DNA from: Bacteriovoracaceae bacterium
GTDB lineage: Bacteria > Bdellovibrionota > Bacteriovoracia > Bacteriovoracales > Bacteriovoracaceae
Assembly: GCA_024711325.1 (NCBI GenBank)
Contig: JANJTC010000004.1
Location: 1 to 64,000 of the forward strand
DNA length: 64,000 bases
Reading direction: 5' to 3'
Made by a program: the position numbers and the translations under genes. Below the pieces are notes generated by a model, which ran no database searches, was not told the DNA's origin, and worked only from the letters and a program-made list of their open reading frames with translations. Each line of letters begins with the position of its first letter. Position 1 is the first letter of the stretch. Shown piece after piece: positions 1 through 8,776 of this stretch.

Positions 1-1191
1 TTAAGCAATAATGTCTGAAACGGTACCAGCACCGATCGTACGACCACCCTCACGGATAGCAAAACGAAGACCTTTCTCCATAGCGATTGGAGCAATAAGC
101 TCAACTGCAAATGAAGTATTGTCGCCCGGCATGATCATTTCCATACCTTCGTTCAATGTGATTGAACCAGTTACGTCAGTTGTTCTGAAGTAGAACTGTG
201 GACGGTAACCTTTGAAAATTGGAGTGTGTCTTCCACCCTCTTCTTTTGTAAGGATATAAACTTCACAACGGAACTTAGAGTGAGGCTTAACTGTTCCTGG
301 CTTGATCAAACACTGACCACGCTCGATATCTTCACGCTTCGTACCACGAAGAAGAAGACCAACGTTATCACCAGCACGACCTTCGTCAAGAAGCTTACGG
401 AACATTTCAACACCAGTTACTGTAGACTTTTGAAGTTCTTTAATACCGATGATGTCGATTTCTTCCCCAACCTTAATGATACCACGCTCAATACGGCCAG
501 TTACAACTGTTCCACGACCAGAGATCGAGAAAACATCTTCCACAGGCATAAGGAACGGCTTATCGATGTCACGAGCTGGAGTTGGGATATACTCATCAAC
601 TTTATTCATAAGCTCAACAATCGCTTTTTCACCGATTTCTGGATCACGGCCTTCAACAGCAGCAAGAGCAGAACCCTTAACTACAGGAATATCGTCACCA
701 GGATATTGATACTTAGAAAGAAGCTCTCTGATTTCCATTTCAACCAGATCAAGAAGTTCTTGATCGTCAACTTGGTCAACTTTGTTCATGAAAACAACGA
801 GAGAAGGAACACCTACTTGACGAGCAAGAAGGATGTGCTCACGAGTCTGAGGCATAGGGCCGTCAGCAGCTGAACAAACTAGAATCGCGCCATCCATCTG
901 AGCAGCACCAGTGATCATGTTTTTAACATAATCGGCGTGTCCCGGACAGTCTACGTGAGCGTAGTGACGGTGAGCAGTTGTATATTCAACGTGTGCAGTA
1001 TTGATTGTAATACCACGAGCTTTTTCTTCTGGGGCAGAGTCGATGTCTGCGTATGATTTAGCAGTACCACCATAAACTTTTGCCATCGTCATTGTGATAG
1101 CAGCAGTAAGCGTTGTTTTACCGTGATCCACGTGACCAATAGTTCCGATATTTACGTGCGGCTTACTACGGTCAAATTTTTCCTTAGCCAT
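1..1191 (-). CDS. tuf: Translation elongation factor Tu
   Basis: EF-Tu is the GTPase that carries aminoacyl-tRNA to the ribosome. The 396-residue protein has the usual full length. The P-loop GHVDHGKT lies near residues 19-26, DCPGHADY near 80-87 and the guanine-specificity motif NKVD near 135. The C-terminal beta-barrel domains 2 and 3 follow and end in the typical [10 protein letters not shown]. The ATG at 1191 has an AAGGAG Shine-Dalgarno sequence seven bases upstream. The stop codon occupies the first three bases of the window, so the gene is complete. Four tRNA genes precede it on the same strand, the arrangement of the E. coli tufB operon, and it is probably cotranscribed with them from the promoter at 1695-1723. 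Confidence 0.99.
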   Translation of the reverse strand: MAKEKFDRSKPHVNIGTIGHVDHGKTTLTAAITMTMAKVYGGTAKSYADIDSAPEEKARGITINTAHVEYTTAHRHYAHVDCPGHADYVKNMITGAAQMDGAILVCSAADGPMPQTREHILLARQVGVPSLVVFMNKVDQVDDQELLDLVEMEIRELLSKYQYPGDDIPVVKGSALAAVEGRDPEIGEKAIVELMNKVDEYIPTPARDIDKPFLMPVEDVFSISGRGTVVTGRIERGIIKVGEEIDIIGIKELQKSTVTGVEMFRKLLDEGRAGDNVGLLLRGTKREDIERGQCLIKPGTVKPHSKFRCEVYILTKEEGGRHTPIFKGYRPQFYFRTTDVTGSITLNEGMEMIMPGDNTSFAVELIAPIAMEKGLRFAIREGGRTIGAGTVSDIIA

Positions 1192-1242
1192 GGGGCTTCT
1201 CCTTACAAAAAGTTTGAGATCGAGTTATCTATGTTTTTGACT

Positions 1243-1260
1243 GGTAGAGTATGCTCTACC
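1243..1260 (-). other. Hairpin between tRNA-Thr and tuf
   Basis: A perfect 7-bp stem (GGTAGAG/CTCTACC) with a 4-base loop lies in the leader between the last tRNA and tuf. No T-run follows on the minus strand, so it is not a typical terminator. It could be an RNase processing signal separating tRNAs from the tuf mRNA, or a leader element. The structure is seen directly; the role is inference. Confidence 0.4.
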
Positions 1261-1305
1261 TCTTATTAACTGACAATAAAAAAAACCTACCACGCTCCCT
1301 AAGAA

Positions 1306-1380
1306 TGGAGCTCGCACCGAGAATCGAACTCGGGACCCCTTCCTTACCAAGGAAGTACTCTACCTCTGAGCCATGCGAGC
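1306..1380 (-). tRNA. tRNA-Thr (anticodon GGT)
   Basis: Read on the minus strand, the cloverleaf has acceptor arm GCTCGCA paired with TGCGAGC, anticodon stem CTTCC/GGAAG around the loop TTGGTAA (anticodon GGT), T-loop GTTCGATTC and an encoded CCA end. It corresponds to thrT, the last tRNA before tufB in E. coli. Confidence 0.97.
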
Positions 1381-1397
1381 ATTATTCTTGGGAAAAA

Positions 1398-1473
1398 TGG
1401 AGCGGGCGAAGAGGCTCGAACTCTCGACTTCCACCTTGGAAGGGTGGCGCTCTACCAACTGAGCTACGCCCGC
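1398..1473 (-). tRNA. tRNA-Gly (anticodon TCC)
   Basis: The minus-strand cloverleaf starts GCGGGCG and ends CGCCCGC-TCCA. The anticodon stem CCACC/GGTGG encloses CTTCCAA, giving anticodon TCC. The T-loop is GTTCGAGCC and CCA is encoded. It is the counterpart of glyT in the E. coli tufB operon. Confidence 0.97.
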
Positions 1474-1492
1474 AAAAAAAACAGTCAAAAAA

Positions 1493-1578
<86 letters not shown>

Positions 1579-1586
1579 TAAAATAA

Positions 1587-1662
1587 TGGAGCTGCTCACA
1601 GGAATCGAACCTGCGACCTACTGATTACAAATCAGTTGCTCTACCAACTGAGCTAGAGCAGC
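1587..1662 (-). tRNA. tRNA-Thr (anticodon TGT)
   Basis: The first gene of the tRNA-tuf operon. Acceptor GCTGCTC pairs with GAGCAGC. Anticodon stem ACTGA/TCAGT encloses TTTGTAA, giving anticodon TGT. The T-loop GTTCGATTC and the CCA end are present. It is the counterpart of thrU. Confidence 0.97.
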
Positions 1663-1694
1663 TCTTACATCAACGAAAAATCGTGAGTTTGAAA

Positions 1695-1723
1695 TTTATA
1701 ATGTTAACACCTTACGAAATCAA
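1695..1723 (-). promoter_or_regulatory. Promoter of the tRNA-tuf operon
   Basis: On the minus strand, TTGATT (1718-1723) and TATAAA (1695-1700) are separated by exactly 17 bases, close to the sigma-70 consensus. The predicted start lies near 1688, about 25 bases before the first tRNA. It sits in the short gap after rlmB. No transcript evidence is available. Confidence 0.65.
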
Positions 1724-1734
1724 GCTTTTTCAGG

Positions 1735-2493
1735 TTAGATACCAAAACATTTTTCCATGGCAATCGCCGCGGCCGATGCCACATTCAGTGATTTTATTTC
1801 TCCCTGAGAGGGAAGACTCATATTTTTCTGCACTAAACGGGCCACTGCGTGACTAAGTCCGGTTTCTTCGGCGCCCAATAGTAAACAAATTTTATCTTGG
1901 GCCCGCAGGTCGGCCTGGGTGAGGTTTTCTGAGGAGTGTTCTGATAATCCCACCGTTAAAAAGCCCGCATCGTTTAATTGCCCTACTGCCCGGCTAAGTG
2001 AACTCACTCGAATGAGATTAACATATTCAGTGGCACCAGAGGCAATCCGGTAAAATGAGGGTGTTAGACCAAAAGATTTGGAAGAAGGAATTAAAACTCC
2101 CGTCACTCCATAAAAGCAAGCCGATCTCAATATAGCGGCGCCATTGTGAACATCAGTGATCTGATCCAAAGCTAGAAAACGACCAGTGGGAGCCTTAATA
2201 AAGTCCTGCAACTGATAAGTTTCCAAAGGTGACGTCTCGAGGAATAGCCCTGAGGGCACTCTCGAAAATTCCACATCCATATAACTGCAAAGTCTCTTAG
2301 CATCTTCTTGCAGCTGGTGAGAGGACGCCATCTCAATTTTCACATTCAAGTTCTTTGGGTTGATCTGATGCTTACGACTTAGTTCAACTAAACCTTCATC
2401 AGTGGCAACAAGCTTGGTGTGGACTCTCCGCGGATTTTTCAAGGCCGCGGCGATACTATGCATGCCAAAAATCAGTTCAAAATCTACAGCCAT
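1735..2493 (-). CDS. rlmB: TrmH/SpoU-family rRNA 2'-O-methyltransferase (RlmB-like)
   Basis: A SPOUT methyltransferase of 252 residues. An N-terminal substrate-binding part starts FELIFGMHSIAAAL, as in RlmB (Gm2251 of 23S rRNA). The catalytic part has the SpoU motifs: LALDQITDVHNGAAILRSA (motif 1), LLGAEETGLS (motif 2) and SLNVASAAAIAMEKCFG (motif 3, the knot that binds S-adenosylmethionine). The start overlaps the end of proS by 10 bases, so the two are cotranscribed. TrmH or another SpoU paralogue acting on a different rRNA position cannot be excluded from sequence alone. Confidence 0.85.
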   Translation of the reverse strand: MAVDFELIFGMHSIAAALKNPRRVHTKLVATDEGLVELSRKHQINPKNLNVKIEMASSHQLQEDAKRLCSYMDVEFSRVPSGLFLETSPLETYQLQDFIKAPTGRFLALDQITDVHNGAAILRSACFYGVTGVLIPSSKSFGLTPSFYRIASGATEYVNLIRVSSLSRAVGQLNDAGFLTVGLSEHSSENLTQADLRAQDKICLLLGAEETGLSHAVARLVQKNMSLPSQGEIKSLNVASAAAIAMEKCFGI

Positions 2494-4214
2494 TTGCCCA
2501 ACTCTTGAAGTTTTGCTTTAACAGTTGAAAGCAGTTCTTCTTTTTTCACTTTCAGGGTTTCACCCGTTTTACGAATTTTAATTTCTATCTCGCCAGTGGC
2601 AAGGTAATCCCGCTCACCTAAAACAACTCTGACAGGAAGGCCGATAAGATCAGCATCTTTAAACATCTGACCTGGGCCCAGTTGTCTGTCATCAAACAGA
2701 ATATCCAGTCCGGCATTTTTAAATTCGGTATAGATGCCTTCAATTAATTCTTTGGTTTCGGGAGTCTTGCCAATAAAACAAAGATAAACGTCATAAGGAG
2801 ATATTGAGGCAGGCCAGATAATCCCATCCTTATCATTATTCTGTTCTACCGCCGAAGCCAGAACCCGAGTCACGCCAATTCCATAACAACCCATCAAAGG
2901 AGTTACGGCCTTACCTTGCTCGTTTAGAACTGTTACTTTCATACTCTTGGTGTACTTGTCGCCAAGCTGAAAAATATGACCGACTTCAATTCCTTTTTTA
3001 AGAATGATTTGATCATCACCAATATAATCGCCTTCTTTTGCCAGACGCATATCGGCCCGAAAGTGCTTCGGCTTGGTATCCCTCGCTGGCACAAAACCTT
3101 TCAGATGATGATCAGGCTCGTTGGCGCCAACCACATATGAAGCATTCATATCGATGGCTTCATCATAAATTACTTTAAATCCCTGGGCTTCAGTTGAGGG
3201 ACCCATAAATCCCTTCACTAGTCCCAGATTATCTAATTCATTCTGTTGTGCTGGACGAATGTGTTCAGCCGAAACTTTATTTTTAAATTTAACTTCATTG
3301 AGGGTGTCATCACCTAAAAGCATCACCATGAAGAACTGATCTTTTCCGTTAATGATGGCGTTCATCACTATGGATTTAAGACTTTGGGTAATGATTATTT
3401 TATGGGCAGAACAGACTTCTTCACAAGTTTTCTGATTAGGAGTGGCAAACTTCATGAGCTCAGTTGCCGTTGCTACTGAGAGGTTTTTTCTGGTAGTCAC
3501 GGCCTTTTCAATATTGGCGGCAAACCCCGTTTTAGGAATAGTAACCACATAGTCTTCACCGTTATCTGCTACCACTTGAAACTCGTGAGTTTTGGCACCA
3601 CCACCGGCCATGGCACCACCATCGGCTTCCACTGTTATGAAATCAAGCCCTAAGCGTCGGAAAATATTTTCATAGGCGACGTAAATCTCTTCATAAAACT
3701 TATCCAGAGAGGCTTTATCAATGTGAAAAGAATAGCCATCTTTCATAGTGAATTCACGGGCCCGCAAAAGTCCAAAACGAGGACGAATTTCGTCCCGAAA
3801 CTTGGTATTGATCTGGTAAAGGCAAACTGGCAATTGTTTATAAGAATTAACGGTTCGGCGAAAAAGATCCGTTACGGTTTCTTCATTGGTAGGACTAATA
3901 CAAACTTCGCGTTCAGCACGATCTTTTGCCTTAAGCATCTGACCGCCCATGCCGTCCCAACGACCGGATTCCTGCCATAATTCAGAAGGAGTAACTACCG
4001 GCATTGAAATCTCAAAGCAGTTAATTTTGTCCAGTTCCTCACGAATGATCTTTTCGATTCTTTTAAGCGATCTGAGTGCCATTGGTTGATAAGTATATAA
4101 ACCGGCCCCCGTTTTATACATGAGACCTGCTCTCATCATAAGCTGTTGTGATACTACATCAGCATCAGAAGGAGTTTCTTTTAATGTTTGCCAATAACCT
4201 TGAGACAGTCGCAT
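2484..4214 (-). CDS. proS: Prolyl-tRNA synthetase, bacterial (long) type
   Basis: Charges tRNA-Pro with proline. The 576-residue length matches the bacterial ProS form that carries an editing (INS) domain between class II motifs 2 and 3. GAGLYTYQPMALRSLKRIE near residue 35-55 is motif 1, FRDEIRPRFGLLRAREF near 140 is motif 2, and the GCYGIGVTR segment near 445 is motif 3. The INS domain spans roughly 225-400. The C-terminal anticodon-binding domain holds DDRQLGPGQMFKDADLIG. It lies 8 bases downstream of the secreted-protein gene at 4223-4609 and overlaps rlmB, so the three probably form one operon. Confidence 0.97.
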   Translation of the reverse strand: MRLSQGYWQTLKETPSDADVVSQQLMMRAGLMYKTGAGLYTYQPMALRSLKRIEKIIREELDKINCFEISMPVVTPSELWQESGRWDGMGGQMLKAKDRAEREVCISPTNEETVTDLFRRTVNSYKQLPVCLYQINTKFRDEIRPRFGLLRAREFTMKDGYSFHIDKASLDKFYEEIYVAYENIFRRLGLDFITVEADGGAMAGGGAKTHEFQVVADNGEDYVVTIPKTGFAANIEKAVTTRKNLSVATATELMKFATPNQKTCEEVCSAHKIIITQSLKSIVMNAIINGKDQFFMVMLLGDDTLNEVKFKNKVSAEHIRPAQQNELDNLGLVKGFMGPSTEAQGFKVIYDEAIDMNASYVVGANEPDHHLKGFVPARDTKPKHFRADMRLAKEGDYIGDDQIILKKGIEVGHIFQLGDKYTKSMKVTVLNEQGKAVTPLMGCYGIGVTRVLASAVEQNNDKDGIIWPASISPYDVYLCFIGKTPETKELIEGIYTEFKNAGLDILFDDRQLGPGQMFKDADLIGLPVRVVLGERDYLATGEIEIKIRKTGETLKVKKEELLSTVKAKLQELGKWL

Positions 4215-4222
4215 AGGTCCTC

Positions 4223-4609
4223 TTATTCAAATAAACTTTTGGAGTAATAATCTTTTAATTCAATATAGACGCTGAGTTCACATTTTTCCAGGATTGCTCC
4301 AGCTTTTACCACGGGGGAAGTTCCCTGCACAGGAACAATTTCTAAATCCGTTTCCATATCCATACCTGGGCAGTTTTTATAATCAAAAACATATAAAACC
4401 ATATTGAATCCACCGGGAATTGCCAGTGGAACAATTTCATTTAAAGTGACTTCCTCACCTTTTATAAAATCCAACATCGCTCCACTTCTTTCATATTGTG
4501 GAAGAGCAAAAGATTGAGAAAGCTTATAATTTTCTCCGGCCCGAAGATCTTCCCAGTTGGCCCCTAAAGCGCTGAATGAAATAAGAAATAAAATTAAAAA
4601 TAATCGCAT
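4223..4609 (-). CDS. Small secreted protein of unknown function
   Basis: A 128-residue protein not recognised as a known family. The first 16 or so residues form a classical signal peptide (MRLFLILFLISFSALGA) with a likely cleavage after ALGA. The mature part is acidic, with two cysteines (CPGMD and EKCEL) that could form a disulfide in the periplasm. It is the first gene of the minus-strand group with proS and rlmB; the coupling may reflect only shared transcription. A GGAGGGG Shine-Dalgarno sequence precedes the ATG at 4609. Confidence 0.75.
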   Translation of the reverse strand: MRLFLILFLISFSALGANWEDLRAGENYKLSQSFALPQYERSGAMLDFIKGEEVTLNEIVPLAIPGGFNMVLYVFDYKNCPGMDMETDLEIVPVQGTSPVVKAGAILEKCELSVYIELKDYYSKSLFE

Positions 4610-4755
4610 GCTCCCCTCCTTGGTAATCTCTTTATGGTAACTTAAACCATAACATTATGAAATTTAGAACGCACTAGAAGCACTGCTTCAAAACATTTTA
4701 TTTAAGAGAAGCAAGATTTCATCTAAAATCTTTTTTAATCCACTACTGAGAATCT

Positions 4756-5271
4756 ATGATCCATTTTAGAAAGGCCCATTTAAGTGATGTTCAAGAACTA
4801 GATAAATTAGTCAATTCGGCTTATCGGGGTGAATCGTCCAAGAAAGGCTGGACTACCGAAGCCGACCTGTTAGGCGGTCAACGGACGGATCCTGACAAAA
4901 TCAGCGACATGATTACGACTCCCGGCTCAAGGATTGAACTGGCCATGAGTGATGGTTTAATCATCGGGTGTGTTTATGTTTCAAACGAGAAGGATGCAGT
5001 TTATTTTGGCATGCTGACAGTTAATCCTGAACTTCAAACCCAGGGAATTGGAAAAGTTCTGCTAAGTCGTGTGGAAGAGCTGACGAGAGAATGGGGAAAA
5101 AACACCATTCGTATGACCGTTATCAGTCAACGTCAGGAGTTGATTGCTTTTTATGAAAGACGTGGATATCGCAGCACCGGTAAGACTGAGCCTTTCCCAG
5201 AAGATGATCCGCGATTTGGTTTACCAAAAACCAAACTGGTCTTTCTTGAGTTCGCTAAAAAGTTAGACTAA
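4756..5271 (+). CDS. GNAT-family N-acetyltransferase
   Basis: A 171-residue protein with the GNAT fold. The acetyl-CoA-binding motif A is TVNPELQTQGIGKVLLSRVE (about residues 95-114), with the Q-x-x-G-I-G loop intact. Motif B is near IAFYERRGYRSTGK. The N-terminus (IHFRKAHLSDVQELDKLVN) fits the start of motif C. The substrate cannot be predicted. It is a lone plus-strand gene whose end overlaps the end of lpxC by 4 bases in convergent orientation. No clear Shine-Dalgarno sequence precedes the ATG. Confidence 0.88.
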   Translation: MIHFRKAHLSDVQELDKLVNSAYRGESSKKGWTTEADLLGGQRTDPDKISDMITTPGSRIELAMSDGLIIGCVYVSNEKDAVYFGMLTVNPELQTQGIGKVLLSRVEELTREWGKNTIRMTVISQRQELIAFYERRGYRSTGKTEPFPEDDPRFGLPKTKLVFLEFAKKLD

Positions 5272-6185
5272 TGAGTGACGTTAATGAATTGAGGCAATTT
5301 ATGGGCCTCACGAACTTCTGCTTTCAAGGCCGAAGCTGAAACAATTTCAAAAGCCGATGGCGTTTCAAGCAATTTACGACAAAGCAGATTATGCAGATTA
5401 TGACCTGATTTAAAAGTCGTAATCTTTCCGGCAATCTCGTAACCCAAAAGACTTACGTCTCCTATGGTGTCCAGAATTTTATGACGGACAAATTCATTAT
5501 TAAAACGCAGGCCCTCAGGATTCATGACTTTATAGTCATCTAAAACGATAGCATTATCCAGAGATCCGCCCTTAATTAAGCCTTTACGCTTGAGCATATC
5601 CACATCTTTGGCAAAACCAAAAGTACGGGCACGAGCAATATCAGCAATAAAAGTTTCACAAGAGAATTCAAAATCAAAACGCTGAGTTTTAATTTGAGGA
5701 TGAGCAAAAACAATCGTGGAATCGATGACTAGATTTTGTGAAGGCTCGAATTGGGCCCATTTCCCGTCTTTTTCAACACGGACAGTATCCAGGATCACCA
5801 GGAATTTTTTCGATTTATTAAGGTTTTTAATCCCTGTTTCTTTTAATAAGAAAACAAATGAGGCACCTGAACCATCCATGATTGGGACTTCAGGACCATC
5901 AATTTCAATCATGCAGTTATTAATACCCAAACCATAGAGAGTCCCCAAAAGGTGCTCTACGGTATGGATGGCACCTGCCCCGGAACCTAAGGTGGTAGCG
6001 TTTTCAGTGGTCCCCACCGTCAGGGCATTGGCCTTCATGGGTTTAGCATCGGAAATATCGGTACGAATAAATTGAATGCCAAAATCAGCTTCGGCCGGAA
6101 TCAGCTTCATGGTAACTTTCTTACCTGAGTGGAGTCCGATCCCTGTTACTTTCACATCTTTCGCAAGAGTCCGTTGATAAATCAT
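5268..6185 (-). CDS. lpxC: UDP-3-O-acyl-N-acetylglucosamine deacetylase
   Basis: Catalyses the first committed, zinc-dependent step of lipid A synthesis. The 305-residue length fits the family. HTVEHLLGTLYGLGINN carries the first zinc histidine (about residue 79). RHKILDTIGDVSLLG carries the second histidine and the aspartate ligand. FKSGHNLHNLL carries the catalytic histidine. All key residues are present, so the organism should make lipid A. It is transcribed alone on the minus strand with an AAGG-type Shine-Dalgarno sequence before the ATG at 6185. Confidence 0.97.
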   Translation of the reverse strand: MIYQRTLAKDVKVTGIGLHSGKKVTMKLIPAEADFGIQFIRTDISDAKPMKANALTVGTTENATTLGSGAGAIHTVEHLLGTLYGLGINNCMIEIDGPEVPIMDGSGASFVFLLKETGIKNLNKSKKFLVILDTVRVEKDGKWAQFEPSQNLVIDSTIVFAHPQIKTQRFDFEFSCETFIADIARARTFGFAKDVDMLKRKGLIKGGSLDNAIVLDDYKVMNPEGLRFNNEFVRHKILDTIGDVSLLGYEIAGKITTFKSGHNLHNLLCRKLLETPSAFEIVSASALKAEVREAHKLPQFINVTH

Positions 6186-6298
6186 GTCTAACCTTGTAAT
6201 AAGTCGTACCTAGCCGTTCAATTATAAACGAATTTTATAAGTTTGTACGAGAGAAAATTGTGCTGTATATACAAGGTTTGACAATGCAAGTCAACGAA

Positions 6299-7282
6299 TC
6301 ATGAAATATGGTTAATGGCACTTTCCGATAAAAGCCGGCCTCGTGGAGTTCTCAGGATAAGCCCTTGTTTTAATAAGTAGGGTTCATACACTTCTTCAAT
6401 AGTCTGTTTATCTTCGCCGAGTGTTGCTGAAAGTGCATCAATTCCTACCGGTCCGCCCTGATAATAATTTTTCATGACCGTCAGGATTTTTCGATCCATG
6501 GAATCAAGGCCCAAATCATCAATATCCAGCAGACTTAAGGCCGCTTTAACTTCCTGGGTATCTACTGACGATTTCTTATTAACCAAAGCAAAATCCCGGA
6601 CTCTCCGAAGAATTCGGTTGGCTATCCGAGGTGTTCCCCGTGAGCGGCGGGCGATTTGAAATTTGGCTTCCTCAGAAAGAGCAATACCCATTTTTTTGGC
6701 ATTATTCAGGATAATAATTGCCAGCATATCGGGTTCATAAAAATCAAAATTGAGGTGAGCAGTAAAACGATCACGTAAAGGATTCGAAAGAAGACCTGAA
6801 CGAGTTGTGGCACCAATTAAAGTGAATTGGGCCAGATCGATTTGCATGGTGCGAGCGGAGGCCCCCTGACCGATTAAAATATCCAGTCTAAAGTCTTCCA
6901 TGGCCGAATAAAGAATTTCTTCGACAGTGATGTGCATGCGGTGGATTTCATCAATAAAAAGAACATCCCGAGGCTTTAAATTGGTCAGTACCGCCGCCAG
7001 ATCGCCTTTTTTCTCGATGGCAGGACCTGAAACCACATGCAACTCCGTTCCCAGACTTTTTGCAATCAGCATCGCCAGGGAAGTTTTCCCTAAACCTGGA
7101 GGACCGGATAAAAGCACATGATCCATCGCCGTTTTTCGAACGATGGCCGACTTCACCATGAGATCAATATTATCTACCACTTTGGTTTGACCGATGAATT
7201 CAGAAAAATTCTGAGGTCGCAGTTGAGATTCCTGCTCTTTTTCCACGTGGGAAGTTTCACCATTAACTATTCTATCGGCCAT
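6299..7282 (-). CDS. ruvB: Holliday junction helicase motor RuvB
   Basis: AAA+ motor that drives branch migration of Holliday junctions with RuvA. At 327 residues it is near normal length. Walker A is GPPGLGKTSLA (near residue 60), Walker B is LFIDEIHRM, sensor 1 is TLIGATTRSGLL, and the arginine finger lies in NPLRDRF. The C-terminal winged helix includes GPVGIDALSATLGED and TPRGR. It lies 5 bases downstream of ruvA, third in a ruvC-ruvA-ruvB operon. Confidence 0.98.
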   Translation of the reverse strand: MADRIVNGETSHVEKEQESQLRPQNFSEFIGQTKVVDNIDLMVKSAIVRKTAMDHVLLSGPPGLGKTSLAMLIAKSLGTELHVVSGPAIEKKGDLAAVLTNLKPRDVLFIDEIHRMHITVEEILYSAMEDFRLDILIGQGASARTMQIDLAQFTLIGATTRSGLLSNPLRDRFTAHLNFDFYEPDMLAIIILNNAKKMGIALSEEAKFQIARRSRGTPRIANRILRRVRDFALVNKKSSVDTQEVKAALSLLDIDDLGLDSMDRKILTVMKNYYQGGPVGIDALSATLGEDKQTIEEVYEPYLLKQGLILRTPRGRLLSESAINHIS

Positions 7283-7287
7283 GATAT

Positions 7288-7902
7288 CTACCTAAGTTCC
7301 TTTAAAATCAATTTTACCAGCTCTTCTGGTTTCTGAACCAGGCCTTCTTGAAGATGACGCTGAATCATCGGCAGAACATCCTGATCTTTAAATCCTAAAC
7401 CCTGACAGGCGGCCAGGGTTTCTTTAACTAAATACGCATCCACTTTATTTTCGGATTTTGTTTTTACCCCACTCTTGATGGGATTTTCCTTAACGGCAAA
7501 ACCCATTTCAAGCTTGGTCACTTTATCTTTAAGAGAAAGAACGATTTGTTCAGCACTCTTTTTACCAACTCCAGGAGCGGATTTAAGCACATCAACATTC
7601 TCAAAGGTAATGGCAGAAATAATCTGTTGCACACCCAGATGAGTAACCAAACCAAAAGCAGACTTAGGTCCAATGCCATTAACATCCAAAAGCATTTCAA
7701 AAAACTTCTTATCATCGGCAGTTTCAAAGCCGTAGAGATCCTGCGACTGTTCCCGGATGATATGGGAAATAAAAAGCGCGATATCACGATTGGGCACCAT
7801 GGGAGTGGAAGTATGCACTTCGTAACCAACTCCGGAAGCCGTCAGTATCACGGACTTTTGAGAGTCTGAGTAAACAACAGTTCCTGAAACATAGCCTATC
7901 AT
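7288..7902 (-). CDS. ruvA: Holliday junction DNA-binding protein RuvA
   Basis: A tetrameric junction-binding protein of 204 residues. The N-terminal OB fold begins MIGYVSGTVV. Two helix-hairpin-helix motifs follow (LDVNGIGPKSAFGLV and APGVGKKSAEQIV). A flexible linker leads to the C-terminal RuvB-binding domain (ACQGLGFKDQDVLPMI). It overlaps ruvC by 4 bases, indicating translational coupling. Confidence 0.97.
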   Translation of the reverse strand: MIGYVSGTVVYSDSQKSVILTASGVGYEVHTSTPMVPNRDIALFISHIIREQSQDLYGFETADDKKFFEMLLDVNGIGPKSAFGLVTHLGVQQIISAITFENVDVLKSAPGVGKKSAEQIVLSLKDKVTKLEMGFAVKENPIKSGVKTKSENKVDAYLVKETLAACQGLGFKDQDVLPMIQRHLQEGLVQKPEELVKLILKELR

Positions 7903-8465
7903 GCTGTCGGTTCCTTAATTTTGTGAGCGAGCGCTGATGCCAGGCCATTGCCCATGTTTTTGGTACGTTTTGATTTTGCCGGCATCTGAACTATGGATCC
8001 ACGATTGAGTAGATGGCACAGAGCAATTGCTACAGCATCACTTTCATCATGAGTTTTAAAATTTGTCAGACCAAAATATTGGAGTAGAACTTTTTGGATC
8101 CCCTCTTTGTCAGCATGACCATGGCCTGCGACAGTCGACTTTACTAAGTTTGGGGAATACTCAAAAATTTTCTCATGATACTTTTGGGAAATGGCGGCCA
8201 GCATGGTCCCGCGTGATTGAGCAAGTTTGATTAAAGCATCAGGGCTTTTAACAAATATCAAAGACTCAAGGGCCACTTCATCCGGTTGATGTTTTTCAAT
8301 CAAGGCCAGTGTTTGATCATAAATACTTTTTATTCTGTGCAAAAATTCCGTCTGCCCATTAAATTTCAAAATTCCCGAAGCCACATAATGGATCTTTCTC
8401 CCCTCTTTTTGCAGAAGGGCATATCCAGCTGTAACAGATCCGGGATCAATGGCAAGTACGATCAA
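7899..8465 (-). CDS. ruvC: Crossover junction endodeoxyribonuclease RuvC
   Basis: The resolvase that nicks Holliday junctions. It has 188 residues with an RNase H-like fold. The four acidic catalytic positions are visible: D in MIVLAIDPGS, E in EVALESLIF, and the pair in HDESDAVAIALCH. The GHGHADKEGIQ loop is typical. The C-terminal tail is basic (SKRTKNMGNG). It is the first gene of the ruvCAB operon. Confidence 0.97.
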   Translation of the reverse strand: MIVLAIDPGSVTAGYALLQKEGRKIHYVASGILKFNGQTEFLHRIKSIYDQTLALIEKHQPDEVALESLIFVKSPDALIKLAQSRGTMLAAISQKYHEKIFEYSPNLVKSTVAGHGHADKEGIQKVLLQYFGLTNFKTHDESDAVAIALCHLLNRGSIVQMPAKSKRTKNMGNGLASALAHKIKEPTA

Positions 8466-8519
8466 AAGAAGTCCTCATGTAGTGTTACGGAAATTGTACA
8501 CATGAACATAGGATCAAGT

Positions 8520-8699
8520 CTAGTTGGCAGATCTGCCTTTCAGGTAATTACCGATATAAAAAACCAGCGAGCCCAGAACTAATTGCAGAAGCTCGATCCT
8601 TCCATAATCTCCATTCTGGATCCCAGAGACAAAACAAAGCCCCACGGCCGTAAGACCAAATAATTGCATGCCTAAACCAACATAAAATAACGCTTTCAT
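8520..8699 (-). CDS. Small two-helix membrane protein
   Basis: A 59-residue reading frame beginning MKALFYVGLGMQLFGLTAVG. It has two predicted membrane helices (about residues 4-25 and 37-53) joined by a short polar loop (NGDYGRIE), and a basic C-terminus (KGRSAN). It fills the otherwise empty gap between ruvC and folD and could be cotranscribed with ruvC, 54 bases downstream. The only Shine-Dalgarno candidate is AAGAAG close to the ATG. Similar two-helix proteins of unknown function are common in delta-proteobacteria-like genomes. Function unknown. Confidence 0.6.
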   Translation of the reverse strand: MKALFYVGLGMQLFGLTAVGLCFVSGIQNGDYGRIELLQLVLGSLVFYIGNYLKGRSAN

Positions 8700-8776
8700 A
8701 CTTCTTAGAGATACAGCTCTTCCTCTAAATAAGAAAGGACTTTTTAAAATCTAACATCTATAGTTGATGCATATTT

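Noticed and set aside
226..873. A long plus-strand reading frame opposite tuf
   Set aside because: It is antisense to a highly conserved EF-Tu gene, has a composition dictated by the tuf codons, and shows no known motif.
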